Source: Streptomyces sp. Tu6071 (GTDB taxonomy: Bacteria > Actinomycetota > Actinomycetes > Streptomycetales > Streptomycetaceae). From it: a DNA stretch of 64,000 nt. The notes beneath the pieces were generated by a model. That model searched no databases, was not told where the DNA came from, and worked only from the letters and a program-made list of their open reading frames with translations. A program made the translations under genes and the position numbers. This document shows, piece by piece, positions 36,269-45,370 of the stretch. Within the stretch, counting starts at the first letter, position 1. Each line of letters starts with the position of its first letter. The stretch covers positions 5,602,945 through 5,666,944 of the forward strand of contig NZ_CM001165.1 in assembly GCF_000213055.1 (NCBI RefSeq), read 5' to 3'.

Positions 36269-36295
36269 GGGAACCGGTCACTACTATCCGTACGT
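36269..36295 (+). promoter_or_regulatory. Ter motif 1: GGGAACC-N13-CGTACGT upstream of terD-1
   Basis: The same 14 fixed bases with identical spacing occur at 40793-40819 before the CitE-like gene. It is compatible with an ECF sigma promoter (GGAAC -35) or a regulator site. It lies 71 bases before the terD-1 start. Confidence 0.6.
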
Positions 36296-36315
36296 TGTCC
36301 CGGATAACGACGTAC
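36285..36315 (+). promoter_or_regulatory. nested inverted repeats before terD-1
   Basis: Two overlapping palindromes: TATCCG-N10-CGGATA (36285-36306) and GTACGT-N14-ACGTAC (36290-36315). They start inside Ter motif 1. Confidence 0.5.
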
Positions 36316-36366
36316 GAAGGTGGCGACCGGCACTCGCCACCCACCCCCGACATCATTGGAGGACCC

Positions 36367-36942
36367 GTGGGAGTCAGCCTCAGCAAGGGCGGCAACGTAT
36401 CCCTGACCAAGGAGGCCCCCGGCCTCACCGCCGTGACCGTGGGTCTCGGCTGGGACGTGCGCACGACGACCGGCACCGACTTCGACCTCGACGCCAGCGC
36501 GATCCTCACCAACGCCGAGGGCAAGGTCTCCGGCGACGGGGACTTCGTCTTCTTCAACAACCTCAAGAGCTCCGACGGCTCCGTCGAGCACACCGGTGAC
36601 AACACCACCGGTGAGGGCGAGGGCGACGACGAGCAGATCAAGGTCAACCTCGCCGCCGTCCCCGCGACCGTCGACAAGATCGTCTTCCCGGTCTCGATCT
36701 ACGACGCCGAGAACCGCCAGCAGTCCTTCGGCCAGGTCCGCAACGCCTTCATCCGCGTCGTGAACCAGGCCGGCGGCACCGAGATCGCCCGCTACGACCT
36801 CTCCGAGGACGCCTCGACCGAGACCGCCATGGTCTTCGGCGAGCTGTACCGCAACGGGGCGGAGTGGAAGTTCCGCGCCATCGGCCAGGGCTACGCCTCG
36901 GGCCTGCGCGGGATCGCCCAGGACTTCGGCGTCAACGTCTGA
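36367..36942 (+). CDS. TerD-family protein (first copy)
   Basis: A 191-residue TerD protein. It begins [19 protein letters not shown] and has the family calcium-binding acidic loops, FDLDASAIL and [10 protein letters not shown]. It ends [22 protein letters not shown]. TerD proteins bind Ca2+ and form part of membrane-associated stress complexes with TerC-like proteins; tellurite resistance was the first phenotype seen. GGAGG lies five bases before the GTG at 36367. A terminator at 36979-37019 follows, so it is probably monocistronic or partly read through to the second copy. Confidence 0.95.
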   Translation: MGVSLSKGGNVSLTKEAPGLTAVTVGLGWDVRTTTGTDFDLDASAILTNAEGKVSGDGDFVFFNNLKSSDGSVEHTGDNTTGEGEGDDEQIKVNLAAVPATVDKIVFPVSIYDAENRQQSFGQVRNAFIRVVNQAGGTEIARYDLSEDASTETAMVFGELYRNGAEWKFRAIGQGYASGLRGIAQDFGVNV

Positions 36943-36978
36943 GCCGCACGAGGCTCTGAGCCGTACCAGGCAGGCACC

Positions 36979-37019
36979 GGCCGCGCGCCCCTCCGTCCAC
37001 CGGACGGCGGCGCGCGGCC
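36979..37019 (+). terminator. terminator or attenuator between the two terD genes
   Basis: An 11-bp perfect outer stem (GGCCGCGCGCC / GGCGCGCGGCC) with an inner CCGTCC/GGACGG pair lies 37 bases after the first terD. Confidence 0.7.
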
Positions 37020-37068
37020 CGTTCCGTACCGCCTCCGCTCTTCAGCGGTCCACCAGGGGAGGAAACAC

Positions 37069-37644
37069 ATGGGTGTCACGCTCGCCAAGGGAGGCAATGT
37101 CTCCCTCTCCAAAGCCGCGCCGAACCTGAGCAACGTCCTGGTCGGCCTCGGCTGGGACGCCCGCTCGACCACCGGCGCCCCCTTCGACCTCGACGCCAGC
37201 GCCCTGCTGTGCGCGAACGGGCGCGTGCTCGGCGACGAGTGGTTCGTCTTCTACAACCAGCTCACGAGCCCCGACGGCTCCGTCGAGCACACCGGGGACA
37301 ACCTCACGGGCGAGGGCGAGGGCGACGACGAATCGCTTCTCGTGGACCTCGACAAGGTCCCCGCGCACTGCGACAAGATCGTCTTCGCCGTCTCCATCCA
37401 CGAGGCCGAGGCCCGCAGGCAGAGCTTCGGGCAGGTGTCCAACGCCTTCATCCGCGTGGTCAATCAGGCGGACGGGCAGGAACTCGCCCGGTACGACCTC
37501 TCCGAGGACGCCTCCACCGAGACGGCGATGATCTTCGGCGAGGTCTACCGCTACGGACAGGAATGGAAGTTCCGGGCGGTCGGTCAGGGGTACGCGTCCG
37601 GCCTGAGGGGCATCGCTCTAGACTTCGGGGTCAACGTTTCGTAA
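37069..37644 (+). CDS. TerD-family protein (second copy)
   Basis: A 191-residue paralogue of the protein at 36367-36942, with the same length and the same acidic loops ([19 protein letters not shown]). The two clearly arose by tandem duplication, since they align without gaps from GVxLxKGGNVSLxK to the last residues. GGGGAGGAAAC precedes the ATG. DUF475 follows after 73 bases and is probably co-transcribed, linking a cytosolic TerD to a membrane partner. Confidence 0.95.
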   Translation: MGVTLAKGGNVSLSKAAPNLSNVLVGLGWDARSTTGAPFDLDASALLCANGRVLGDEWFVFYNQLTSPDGSVEHTGDNLTGEGEGDDESLLVDLDKVPAHCDKIVFAVSIHEAEARRQSFGQVSNAFIRVVNQADGQELARYDLSEDASTETAMIFGEVYRYGQEWKFRAVGQGYASGLRGIALDFGVNVS

Positions 37645-37717
37645 AGCCGGACACGGCGCGGAGGGAGTGCTCCTCCAGACAGGTCCGGAGGGGCCCTCCA
37701 ACGATGGGGAATACGCA

Positions 37718-38845
37718 GTGCTGTTGAAAACCTTCGGCTGGTCCTTCGGGATCACCGTGCTCGGGCTCGTCGCCGCCGCCTTCTACGGCGGCTGGACCGC
37801 CTTCGGTGTCGTGGCGATCCTCGCGGTCCTGGAGATCTCGCTCTCCTTCGACAACGCGGTGATCAACGCCGGAATCCTGAAGAAGATGAACGCCTTCTGG
37901 CAGAAGATCTTCCTCACCGTCGGCGTCCTGATCGCCGTCTTCGGCATGCGGCTCGTCTTCCCGGTCCTGATCGTGGCGGTCACCGCCAAGATCAACCCGG
38001 TCGACGCCGTGGACCTCGCGATCAACAACAAGGACCACTACCAGGCGCTCGTCACCGACGCCCACCCGGCCATCGCGGCCTTCGGCGGGATGTTCCTGAT
38101 GATGATCTTCCTCGACTTCATCTTCGAGGACCACGACATCAAGTGGCTGGGCTGGCTGGAGCGCCCGCTCGCCAAGCTCGGCAAGGTCGACATGCTGTCG
38201 GTCTGCGTCGCCCTGATCCTGCTGCTCATCGCCTCCATGACGGTCGCCACGCACGCGCACGTGCACGGCGGCGGCCACGTCGACAAGGCCGAGACGGTCC
38301 TGCTCTCCGGGATCGCCGGGCTCATCACGTATCTCATCGTCGGCGGGCTCTCCGGGTTCTTCGAGAACAAACTCGAAGAGGAGGAGGAACGCGAGGAGGA
38401 GCGCGAGGAGGAGGCCGTCAAGGGCGGCACGTCCCGCTCCGCCGTCGCGCTCGCCGGCAAGGGCGCCTTCTTCATGTTCCTCTACCTCGAAGTCATCGAC
38501 GCATCCTTCTCCTTCGACGGCGTCATCGGCGCCTTCGCGATCACGAACGACATCATCCTGATGGCGCTGGGCCTCGGCATCGGCGCGATGTACATCCGTT
38601 CGCTCACGGTCTACCTCGTCCGCCAGGGCACCCTGGACGACTACGTCTACCTGGAACACGGCGCGCACTACGCGATCGGCGCCCTCTCCGTCCTCCTCCT
38701 CGTCACCATCCGGTACGAGATCCCCGAGGTCGTCACCGGCCTCATCGGCGTCGTGCTGATCGCCGCCTCCTTCTGGTCCTCGGTACGGCGCAACAAGCGC
38801 ATCGCGGCGGAGGAGGGACACGAGGCCGAGAAGGTCGCCGTCTGA
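37718..38845 (+). CDS. DUF475 (TerC-like) integral membrane protein
   Basis: A 375-residue membrane protein of the DUF475/TerC superfamily with about nine membrane helices. The TerC signature appears twice: EISLSFDNAVINA in the first half and DASFSFDGVIGAF in the second, each with acidic residues inside the membrane that suggest metal handling. A cytoplasmic loop near residues 225-245 is almost purely Glu/Arg (EEEEEREEEREEE). TerC proteins assist metal loading or export and pair with TerD. The GTG at 37718 has GGGGA upstream; a start 17 codons earlier is possible. Confidence 0.93.
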   Translation: MLLKTFGWSFGITVLGLVAAAFYGGWTAFGVVAILAVLEISLSFDNAVINAGILKKMNAFWQKIFLTVGVLIAVFGMRLVFPVLIVAVTAKINPVDAVDLAINNKDHYQALVTDAHPAIAAFGGMFLMMIFLDFIFEDHDIKWLGWLERPLAKLGKVDMLSVCVALILLLIASMTVATHAHVHGGGHVDKAETVLLSGIAGLITYLIVGGLSGFFENKLEEEEEREEEREEEAVKGGTSRSAVALAGKGAFFMFLYLEVIDASFSFDGVIGAFAITNDIILMALGLGIGAMYIRSLTVYLVRQGTLDDYVYLEHGAHYAIGALSVLLLVTIRYEIPEVVTGLIGVVLIAASFWSSVRRNKRIAAEEGHEAEKVAV

Positions 38846-38950
38846 GCCCTCGCGGGACCCGGGAGACAGCCGGGCCGCGCGCTTTCGGCCAGGTCACGGC
38901 CGAAGCGCGGGCCCTGGTGTAACGGGCCCCGCGCGCTGGGCACCCTCTTC

Positions 38951-38987
38951 GTGGGGGCGGTCCGAGGACACCTCGGACCGCCCCCAC
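38951..38987. terminator. terminator after DUF475
   Basis: A 17-bp perfect inverted repeat (GTGGGGGCGGTCCGAGG and its complement) with a three-base loop lies 105 bases after the stop, before the next Ter gene. Confidence 0.75.
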
Positions 38988-39025
38988 GCGCGTTGGTCAC
39001 GACGGGACGACAGAGGTGTGTGGGC

Positions 39026-39781
39026 ATGGCCTTCCTGGACGGGCTGCGGGGCGGAGCCGCCGCCTTCGACAGCGGAAACACGAGCGGCAGCGCGATCGAA
39101 CTGACCAAACGGCACCCCACGGTCTCCCTCTCCAAGGAGGGCGCCGTCTCGGGGAACCTGCGGGTCAACCTCTCCTGGCGGATGCGGACGAGCGACTTCG
39201 GCGAGCGGCGCCCCGGTGGGGGGCTGCGGGGGCTGCGGAGCGGCTGGCGCAACCCGCTCAAGTTCTTCCAGCCCGACGTCGTCCAGGCGCACACGCAGTC
39301 CATGGTCAACGTCGACCTCGACCTCGGCTGCCTCTACGAGCTGAAGGACGGCACCAAGGGCGTCGTGCAGCCGCTCGGCGGCTTCCTCGGCGACCTCAAC
39401 GAGCCGCCCTACCTCAAGCTCAGCGGCGACGACCGCTTCGGCGCCCCGTCCGGCGAGACGATGTACCTCAACCTCGACCAGAAGGACGAGTTCAAGCGGC
39501 TCCTCGTCTTCGTCTACATCTACGACCAGACGCCCGCCTTCGACCGCACGCAGGCGCAGGTCACCCTCTACCCCAGCAGCGGCCGGCAGATCGTCATCGA
39601 CCTCGACGAGCGGGCCCCGGAGGCGCGCTCGTGCGCCGTGCTGAGGATCGAGAACGTGAAGGGCGAGCTGATCGTGCACCGGGAGGTGCGGTTCGTGTAC
39701 GGCTTCCAGGCGGAGCTGGACCGGCTCTACGGGTGGGGCCTGCAGTGGGGGCGCGGGTTCAAGTCGAAGGCGGGGCGCTGA
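39026..39781 (+). CDS. TerA-like tellurium resistance protein
   Basis: A 251-residue protein with one TerD-like beta domain. It has IELTKRHPTVSLSKEG, then VDLDLGCLYELKDGTKG and DQKDEFKRLLVFVYIYD. Its termini fit the TerA/TerF-like branch better than TerD itself: it lacks the standard start and the GEGEGDDE loop. It presumably joins the TerD proteins in the same complex. Its promoter lies after the terminator at 38951-38987. Confidence 0.82.
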   Translation: MAFLDGLRGGAAAFDSGNTSGSAIELTKRHPTVSLSKEGAVSGNLRVNLSWRMRTSDFGERRPGGGLRGLRSGWRNPLKFFQPDVVQAHTQSMVNVDLDLGCLYELKDGTKGVVQPLGGFLGDLNEPPYLKLSGDDRFGAPSGETMYLNLDQKDEFKRLLVFVYIYDQTPAFDRTQAQVTLYPSSGRQIVIDLDERAPEARSCAVLRIENVKGELIVHREVRFVYGFQAELDRLYGWGLQWGRGFKSKAGR

Positions 39782-39826
39782 CGCGGGTCGCGGGGGCGGG
39801 CGTCGGGTGCGGGCCCGCCTGGTTTC

Positions 39827-39870
39827 CGGGCTCCGCCCCGGACGCCGCTCCTCGATCGCCGGAGGGGATG
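39827..39870 (-). repeat. dispersed 44-bp element, copy in Ter region
   Basis: A 44-base copy in reverse orientation, with several substitutions relative to the aceE pair, lies between convergent Ter genes. Confidence 0.65.
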
Positions 39871-39923
39871 GCCCCTCGCGGCGCGGGCTGCCCGTTCTTC
39901 GCGCGCGGGCTGCCCGGGACCGC

Positions 39924-40673
39924 TCACCTGAGGAACTGCGGGCCCATCAGCGGCAGGCCCTCGTCCGGCTCGTACTGCGGGTGGCCGTACGGGTCGGGGG
40001 CGGGCTGCTGCGGGTAGCCGTACGGGGCCGGGGGCGCCGTCGGGGGCTGCGGGTAGCCGTAGGCCGGGACGGGCGCGGGGGCGGGGACGGGGGCCGGTTC
40101 CGGGGTCGGGGCCGGGTCGGGGGCCGCTGACTCGTCGACCGTGATGCCGAAGTCCGTCGCCAGGCCGATCAGGCCGTTGCTGTAGCCCTCGCCGAGCGCG
40201 CGGAACTTCCACTCGCCGCCCCTGCGGTACAGCTCCCCGCAGATCAGCGCCGTCTCCGCGCCCGTCTCCGGGCGGATCTCGAAGGACGCGTACGGCTCGG
40301 CGTTCTCCCCGGCCGCAGCGTCGAGCAGCAGCAGGCGCAGGTCCCGTACGCCCTCGAAGGGCAGGCTCTCGGCCGAGGCGACGAGCAGGACCCGTTCCAC
40401 CTCCGTGTCCACGCGCGCCAGATCGGCCTGAATCGTGTCCCGCATGCTGCTGCCCAGGCGCCGCTTCCCGAGGCTCCACACCGTCCCCGAAGGGTGCCGG
40501 GGCTGGTTGTAGAAGACGAAGTCGTCGTCGGAGCGCACGCGTCCGTCCGCCGCGAGCAGCAGCGCCGAGGCGTCGACCACCGAGACCTCGGGGCTGGGCG
40601 ACCAGCACACGACGGCGCGGACCGCCGCCGCCTCGACCGGGACGTTCGAGCCTTTCAGCATGGCGTGCGTCAT
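39924..40673 (-). CDS. TerD-family protein with proline-rich tail
   Basis: A 249-residue protein. Residues 1-180 form a TerD domain (SVVDASALLLAADGRV, then YNQPRHPSGTVW, then KFRALGEGYSNGLIGLATDFGI). The tail from about 185 is rich in Pro, Ala, Tyr and Gln (PAPVPAPAPVP, YGYPQ units), resembling a flexible linker or self-association segment. The typical Ca-loop GEGEGDDE is replaced, so calcium binding may differ. It is divergent from the CitE-like gene, sharing about 200 bases of upstream DNA. Confidence 0.9.
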   Translation of the reverse strand: MTHAMLKGSNVPVEAAAVRAVVCWSPSPEVSVVDASALLLAADGRVRSDDDFVFYNQPRHPSGTVWSLGKRRLGSSMRDTIQADLARVDTEVERVLLVASAESLPFEGVRDLRLLLLDAAAGENAEPYASFEIRPETGAETALICGELYRRGGEWKFRALGEGYSNGLIGLATDFGITVDESAAPDPAPTPEPAPVPAPAPVPAYGYPQPPTAPPAPYGYPQQPAPDPYGHPQYEPDEGLPLMGPQFLR

Positions 40674-40792
40674 ACCTTCATCCTGCCTTCCCGGGGTACC
40701 CGGGGACAACGCGGGTGCTCCCGCGCCGCACGGGTGAGCGCCCCTTCCGTATCGATCCGCCCACCCCCGGTTACCAGAAGTTCACGGGCCGA

Positions 40793-40819
40793 GGGAACCA
40801 CTCCGGTCAGCTCGTACGT
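40793..40819 (+). promoter_or_regulatory. Ter motif 2: GGGAACC-N13-CGTACGT upstream of the enzyme module
   Basis: An exact match, including the 13-base spacing, to the motif before terD-1. A second shared string, ACCGGTCACT, lies at 40826-40835 (36273-36282 in the terD-1 copy). The start codon is 50 bases downstream. Confidence 0.6.
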
Positions 40820-40869
40820 ACTATTACCGGTCACTTCTACTCGAACATTTCTTCCACTTGAGGGGTCAG

Positions 40870-42045
40870 ATGCAGCACTTCGGGCACATCGCCCCGGCGG
40901 AGCGCGCCCGGCTCTTCCACCGGGAACCGCGCGCCTTCGCCGCGGACTCGCCGCCGGAGTTCCTCGCGACCGCGCTCGGCGCGACCCTGTACACGCCGGC
41001 GACGCGCCCCCGGCTCGCCGACGACGTGCGCAAGCAGGCCGCGCGCGGGACGGTCTCCATGGTGCTGTGCCTGGAGGACTCCATCAGCGACGAGGACGTG
41101 CCCGCCGCCGAGCGGAACCTCGTCCACCAGCTCGGCGTCCTCGCCGCCGGGCCCGCCGACGCGCTCCCGCTGCTCTTCGTACGCGTCCGCACGCCCGAGC
41201 AGCTCAGCGATCTCGCCCGCCGCCTCGGCCCCTCGCTCCGCGTCCTCAGCGGCTTCGTCCTGCCCAAGTTCACCGAGAAGTGCGGACTCGCCTTCCTGGA
41301 CGCCCTCGCCGCCGCCGAGAGCGCGGCCGGGCACCGTCTCTACGCGATGCCCGTCCTCGAATCGCCCGAACTGCTCCACGTGGAGACCCGCCACGAGGCA
41401 CTGGCCGGAATCGCGCGCACCGTGCGCGCCCACCGCGACCGCGTCCTCGCCCTGCGCCTCGGCGTCACCGACTTCTGCTCCGCCTACGGACTGCGCAGAC
41501 CCGCCGACCTCACCGCCTACGACGTCCGCATCGTCGCCTCCGTCATCGCCGACGTCGTCAACGTCCTCGGCCGCGCGGACGGCACCGGCTTCACCATCAC
41601 CGGACCCGTCTGGGAGTACTTCCCCGTCGCCGAGCGGATGTTCAAGCCGCAACTGCGCCGCACGCCCTTCGTCGGCGGCGAGGCCGACGAGCTGCGCGAC
41701 GCGCTCATCGAGCGCGACATGGACGGACTGCTGCGCGAGATCGCCCTCGACCGCGCCAACGGCCTGCTCGGCAAGACCTGCATCCACCCCAGCCACGTCG
41801 CCCCCGTGCACGCCCTCTCCGTCGTCACGCACGAGGAGTACAGCGACGCCGAGGACATCCTGCGGCCCGAGCGGGGCGGCGGCGGCGTGCTCCGCTCCGC
41901 GTACACGAACAAGATGAACGAGGTGAAGCCGCACCGCGCCTGGGCCGAGCGCATCCTGCGCCGCGCGGACGCCTTCGGTGTCGCCCGCGAGGACGTCGGC
42001 TTCGTCGACCTCCTCGCCGCCGTCACCCCGCAGGACGCCCTGTGA
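40870..42045 (+). CDS. CitE/HpcH-like C-C bond lyase of the Ter biosynthetic module
   Basis: A 391-residue TIM-barrel protein related to HpcH/HpaI aldolases and citrate lyase beta subunit. CLEDSISDEDV holds acidic metal ligands of the CitE group, LPKF carries the family Lys/Phe, and GLLGKTCIHPSHV is the CitE signature. It belongs to the variant found in Ter clusters. There it is thought to cleave or form a C-C bond in a small metabolite, possibly nucleoside-like, as proposed by Anantharaman, Iyer and Aravind; no biochemistry is known to me. The ATG at 40870 follows GAGGGG; a TTG four codons upstream is possible. Its stop overlaps the next start (GTGA). Confidence 0.87.
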   Translation: MQHFGHIAPAERARLFHREPRAFAADSPPEFLATALGATLYTPATRPRLADDVRKQAARGTVSMVLCLEDSISDEDVPAAERNLVHQLGVLAAGPADALPLLFVRVRTPEQLSDLARRLGPSLRVLSGFVLPKFTEKCGLAFLDALAAAESAAGHRLYAMPVLESPELLHVETRHEALAGIARTVRAHRDRVLALRLGVTDFCSAYGLRRPADLTAYDVRIVASVIADVVNVLGRADGTGFTITGPVWEYFPVAERMFKPQLRRTPFVGGEADELRDALIERDMDGLLREIALDRANGLLGKTCIHPSHVAPVHALSVVTHEEYSDAEDILRPERGGGGVLRSAYTNKMNEVKPHRAWAERILRRADAFGVAREDVGFVDLLAAVTPQDAL

Positions 42046-44525
42046 GCCCCGCGCGCAGCCCCCTGCGACCGAGCGAAAGAGACGAACACGTGGTGTGGAC
42101 AGGAAGCTGGGTCGCCGAGCGCCTCGGCGTGCGGCTGAGCGGCGCCCCCGGCATCGAGGACCTGCTCGGCCTCGCGCTGCGCCGCAACCCCAAGCGCGCC
42201 CACCTCCTCGTCTCGCACGTCCTCGGCAAGCACGTGCCGCGCTCCCCGCGCGTCGTCGCCGAGACCGGCCGCGCGCTCGGCCGCGAGGTCCGGGTGCTCC
42301 TCGGCCCGGCGGCGGACGAGGCCGTCGTCCTCGGCTACGCCGAGACGGCCACCGGGCTCGGGCAGTGCGTCGCCGACGGCATCGGCACCGCCGCCTACCT
42401 GCACTCCACGCGCCGCCCCGTCCCCGGCGTCACCCCCGTCGGCGGCTTCGAGGAGGCGCACTCGCACGCCACCTCGCACCTCCTGCTCCCCGCCGATCCG
42501 GCGCTGCTCACCGCGCCCGGGCCGCTCGTCCTCGTCGACGACGAGTTCTCGACCGGGTCCACCGTCATCAACACGCTGCGCGAGCTGCACGCCCTGCGCC
42601 CCCGCACCCGCTACGTCGTCGTCGCCCTCACCGACATGCGCGGCCCCGCCGACCGCGCCCGCCTCGACGCCCTCGCCACCGAGCTGGACGCCCGCGTCGA
42701 CCTCGTCGCCGCCGTCGCCGGACACGTCGAGCTGCCCCCGGACGTACTGGACCGGGGACTCGCGCTCGTGGCCGCCGAGGAGGCACGACAGGCCGACCGG
42801 GAGCGCACCGCCGAGGCCGTACGGTCGCGGGCGACGCCCCTGCGCCTGGAGCTGGACTGGCCCGCCGGGCTCCCCGAAGGCGGTCGGCACGGCTTCGCGC
42901 CCACCGACAGGGACCGGCTCGACGCCGCGCTGCCCGCCCTCGCCGAGCACGTGCGCGCGGCGCTCCCCGAAGGCGGCGGGCGGCTGCTCGTCCTCGGCAC
43001 CGAGGAGCTGATGTACGCCCCGCTGCGCCTCGCCGAGGCGGTCGAGACGGCCGCGCCCGAGTGGGACGTGTGCTTCTCGACCACGACCCGCTCCCCGGTC
43101 CTCGCCGTCGACGACCCCGGCTACGCGATCCGCACCGCCCTCACCTTCCCCGCCCACGACGACCCGGCGGACGGCCCGGGGCCGCGCTACACGTACAACG
43201 TCGCGGGCGCGGGCTTCGACGCGCTCCTCCTCGTCACCGACGCCGCCGGCGACACCCCCGCACTGCGCGCGCCGGGCGGCCTCCTCGACACCCTCGCCGG
43301 GCACACCCCCCGCCTCCTGTACGCGGCGCTCCCGCACCACGCGCCCCGCGTGCCCCACCCCCGTACCGCACCGGAGGACACCCTGCTCCCCGAACCGCTC
43401 CGCGGTCCCGCCTTCTCCAGCTACCCCGCCGACGACGTCGGCTGGCTGCTCCAGGACCTCTCGGACACCCCGCTCGAAGCCCCCACCGAGGAGCGCGAGG
43501 AGGCGATCCAGAGCGGCGGCGCGCACTACGCCGAGTCGCTGCCCGTCGAGTACCAGCCCACCCCCGCCTACCAGCGGCTCTACCACGACGCGCTCGACGC
43601 CTCCGCCGCGCGCGTCGCGACCGCCGTCGGCACCGTCACCGAGACCGTGCTCGCCGAGCGCTCCCCGCGCCCCGTCCTCGTCTCGCTCGCCCGCGCCGGG
43701 ACCCCCGTCGGGGTGCTCATGCGGCGCTGGGCGCGCGAACGGCACGGCATCGACGTACCGCACTACGCCGTCTCGATCGTGCGCGGGCGCGGCATCGACG
43801 CCAACGCGCTGCGCTGGCTCGCCGCCCACCACGACCCGCGCGACGTCGTCTTCGTCGACGGCTGGACGGGCAAGGGCGCCATCACACGCGAACTCGCCGA
43901 AGCCCTCCAGGACTTCCCCGATTTCGACCCCGGGATCGCCGTCCTCGCCGACCCCGGCTCCTGCGTGCGCACCTACGGCACGCGCGAGGACTTCCTCATC
44001 CCGTCCGCGTGCCTCAACTCCACCGTCTCCGGGCTCATATCCCGGACGGTGCTGCGCGCCGACCTCGTCGGCCCCGACGACTTCCACGGCGCGAAGTTCT
44101 ACCGCGAACTCGCCGGTGCGGACGTCTCGAACGCCTTCGTCGACACGGTCGCCGACCGCTTCGGCGAGGTCGCCGACGCCGTCGGGCAGCGCGTCAAGGA
44201 ACTCGCCGCCGGCGACCGCGCGCCGACGTGGGAGGGCTGGCGGGCGGTGGAACGCCTCAGCGAGGAGTACGGGATCAACGACGTCAACCTCGTCAAGCCG
44301 GGCGTCGGCGAGACCACGCGCGTACTGCTGCGCCGCGTGCCGTGGCGCATCGTCGCGCGCCGCGACGCGGGCGCCGACCTCGACCACATCAGGCTCCTCG
44401 CCGAGCAGCGCGGCGTCCCCGTCGAGGAGACGGACGACCTCCCGTACACGTGCGTCGGGCTCATCCACCCCCGCTACACACGCGGCGCCACGGGCGCGGA
44501 CGGCAAGGCGGTGAACCTCGCATGA
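42042..44525 (+). CDS. phosphoribosyltransferase-TRSP-StiP fusion protein (Ter module)
   Basis: An 827-residue fusion. The first half is a phosphoribosyltransferase with the PRPP loop VDDEFSTGST near residues 165-174, followed by a TRSP-type domain to about residue 455. The second half, from FSSYPADDVGWLL at about 458, matches StiP-like proteins. It has a second PRTase-like core, LVSLARAGTPVGVLMRRW, and the signature FVDGWTGKGAI. In many bacteria the two halves are separate genes. Together with the CitE-like and HAD neighbours they are predicted to make a phosphoribosylated metabolite. The GTG at 42042 overlaps the upstream stop; a GTG at 42090 is an alternative. Confidence 0.85.
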   Translation: MSPARSPLRPSERDEHVVWTGSWVAERLGVRLSGAPGIEDLLGLALRRNPKRAHLLVSHVLGKHVPRSPRVVAETGRALGREVRVLLGPAADEAVVLGYAETATGLGQCVADGIGTAAYLHSTRRPVPGVTPVGGFEEAHSHATSHLLLPADPALLTAPGPLVLVDDEFSTGSTVINTLRELHALRPRTRYVVVALTDMRGPADRARLDALATELDARVDLVAAVAGHVELPPDVLDRGLALVAAEEARQADRERTAEAVRSRATPLRLELDWPAGLPEGGRHGFAPTDRDRLDAALPALAEHVRAALPEGGGRLLVLGTEELMYAPLRLAEAVETAAPEWDVCFSTTTRSPVLAVDDPGYAIRTALTFPAHDDPADGPGPRYTYNVAGAGFDALLLVTDAAGDTPALRAPGGLLDTLAGHTPRLLYAALPHHAPRVPHPRTAPEDTLLPEPLRGPAFSSYPADDVGWLLQDLSDTPLEAPTEEREEAIQSGGAHYAESLPVEYQPTPAYQRLYHDALDASAARVATAVGTVTETVLAERSPRPVLVSLARAGTPVGVLMRRWARERHGIDVPHYAVSIVRGRGIDANALRWLAAHHDPRDVVFVDGWTGKGAITRELAEALQDFPDFDPGIAVLADPGSCVRTYGTREDFLIPSACLNSTVSGLISRTVLRADLVGPDDFHGAKFYRELAGADVSNAFVDTVADRFGEVADAVGQRVKELAAGDRAPTWEGWRAVERLSEEYGINDVNLVKPGVGETTRVLLRRVPWRIVARRDAGADLDHIRLLAEQRGVPVEETDDLPYTCVGLIHPRYTRGATGADGKAVNLA

Positions 44526-45331
44526 GCCGTGTCCTCGTCGCGAGCGACCTCGACCGCACCCTCATCTACTCCGCGCGCGCGCTCGCCCTCACGGGCCCCG
44601 ACGAACAGGCCCCGCGGCTGCTGTGCGTCGAGGTCTACCAGGGCCTGCCGCTCTCGTACGTCACCGAGACCGCCGCCGCGCTGCTCGCCGAACTCGCCGC
44701 GCGCACCGTGTTCGTCCCGGTCACGACCCGCACCCCCGCGCAGTACGCGCGCGTCCACCTCCCCGGACCCCCGCCCCGCTTCGCGATCTGCGCCAACGGT
44801 GGCCGCATCCTCGTCGACGGCGAGAACGACGCCGCCTGGAGCCGCCGCGTGGAGCGCGCCGTCGCCGACTCCGCCCCGCTCGCCGCGATGCGCGAGCGTC
44901 TGCTCGACGGCGCGGAGCCCACGTGGCTCCTCAAGGAACGCGTCGCTGAGGACCTCTTCGCCTACCTCGTCGTCGACCGCGCGCTCCTCCCGGCCGACTG
45001 GCTCGACGAGACGGCCGCCTGGGCGCACGAGCACGGCTGGACGCTCTCGCTCCAGGGCCGCAAGCTCTACGCGGTCCCGCGCGCCCTCACCAAGAGCGCG
45101 GCCCTCCACGAGGTCGCCGCGCGCACGGGCGCGGGCCTCACCCTCGCGGCGGGCGACTCGCTCCTCGACGCCGACCTCCTCGCCGCCGCCGACCGCGCCT
45201 GGCGTCCGGGCCACGGCGAACTCGCCGACCAGGACTGGCGGCACGAGGGCGTGACGGCGCTGGAGGAGGTGGGGGCCGCGGCGGGCGAGGAGCTCGTCCG
45301 CCGGTTCCTGAAGGCGGCGGCGGGGGAGTAG
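44522..45331 (+). CDS. HAD-superfamily phosphatase of the Ter module
   Basis: A 269-residue HAD hydrolase. Motif I is SDLDRTLIYS, with nucleophile Asp9 and acid Asp11. Motif II is VPVTTRT and motif III a late Lys; motif IV lies in LAAGDSLLDADLL. It resembles sugar-phosphatase-like Cof/SPP members. The ATGA overlap with the fusion gene shows translational coupling. It probably dephosphorylates the product of the phosphoribosyltransferase. A terminator (45338-45370) follows at once, so this is the last gene of the module. Confidence 0.9.
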   Translation: MSRVLVASDLDRTLIYSARALALTGPDEQAPRLLCVEVYQGLPLSYVTETAAALLAELAARTVFVPVTTRTPAQYARVHLPGPPPRFAICANGGRILVDGENDAAWSRRVERAVADSAPLAAMRERLLDGAEPTWLLKERVAEDLFAYLVVDRALLPADWLDETAAWAHEHGWTLSLQGRKLYAVPRALTKSAALHEVAARTGAGLTLAAGDSLLDADLLAAADRAWRPGHGELADQDWRHEGVTALEEVGAAAGEELVRRFLKAAAGE

Positions 45332-45337
45332 CGGGGC

Positions 45338-45370
45338 GCCGGGGGCCGCTCGGCCGACGCGGCCCCCGGC
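45338..45370. terminator. terminator after HAD gene
   Basis: A 12-bp perfect stem, GCCGGGGGCCGC-N9-GCGGCCCCCGGC, begins seven bases after the stop. Confidence 0.75.
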
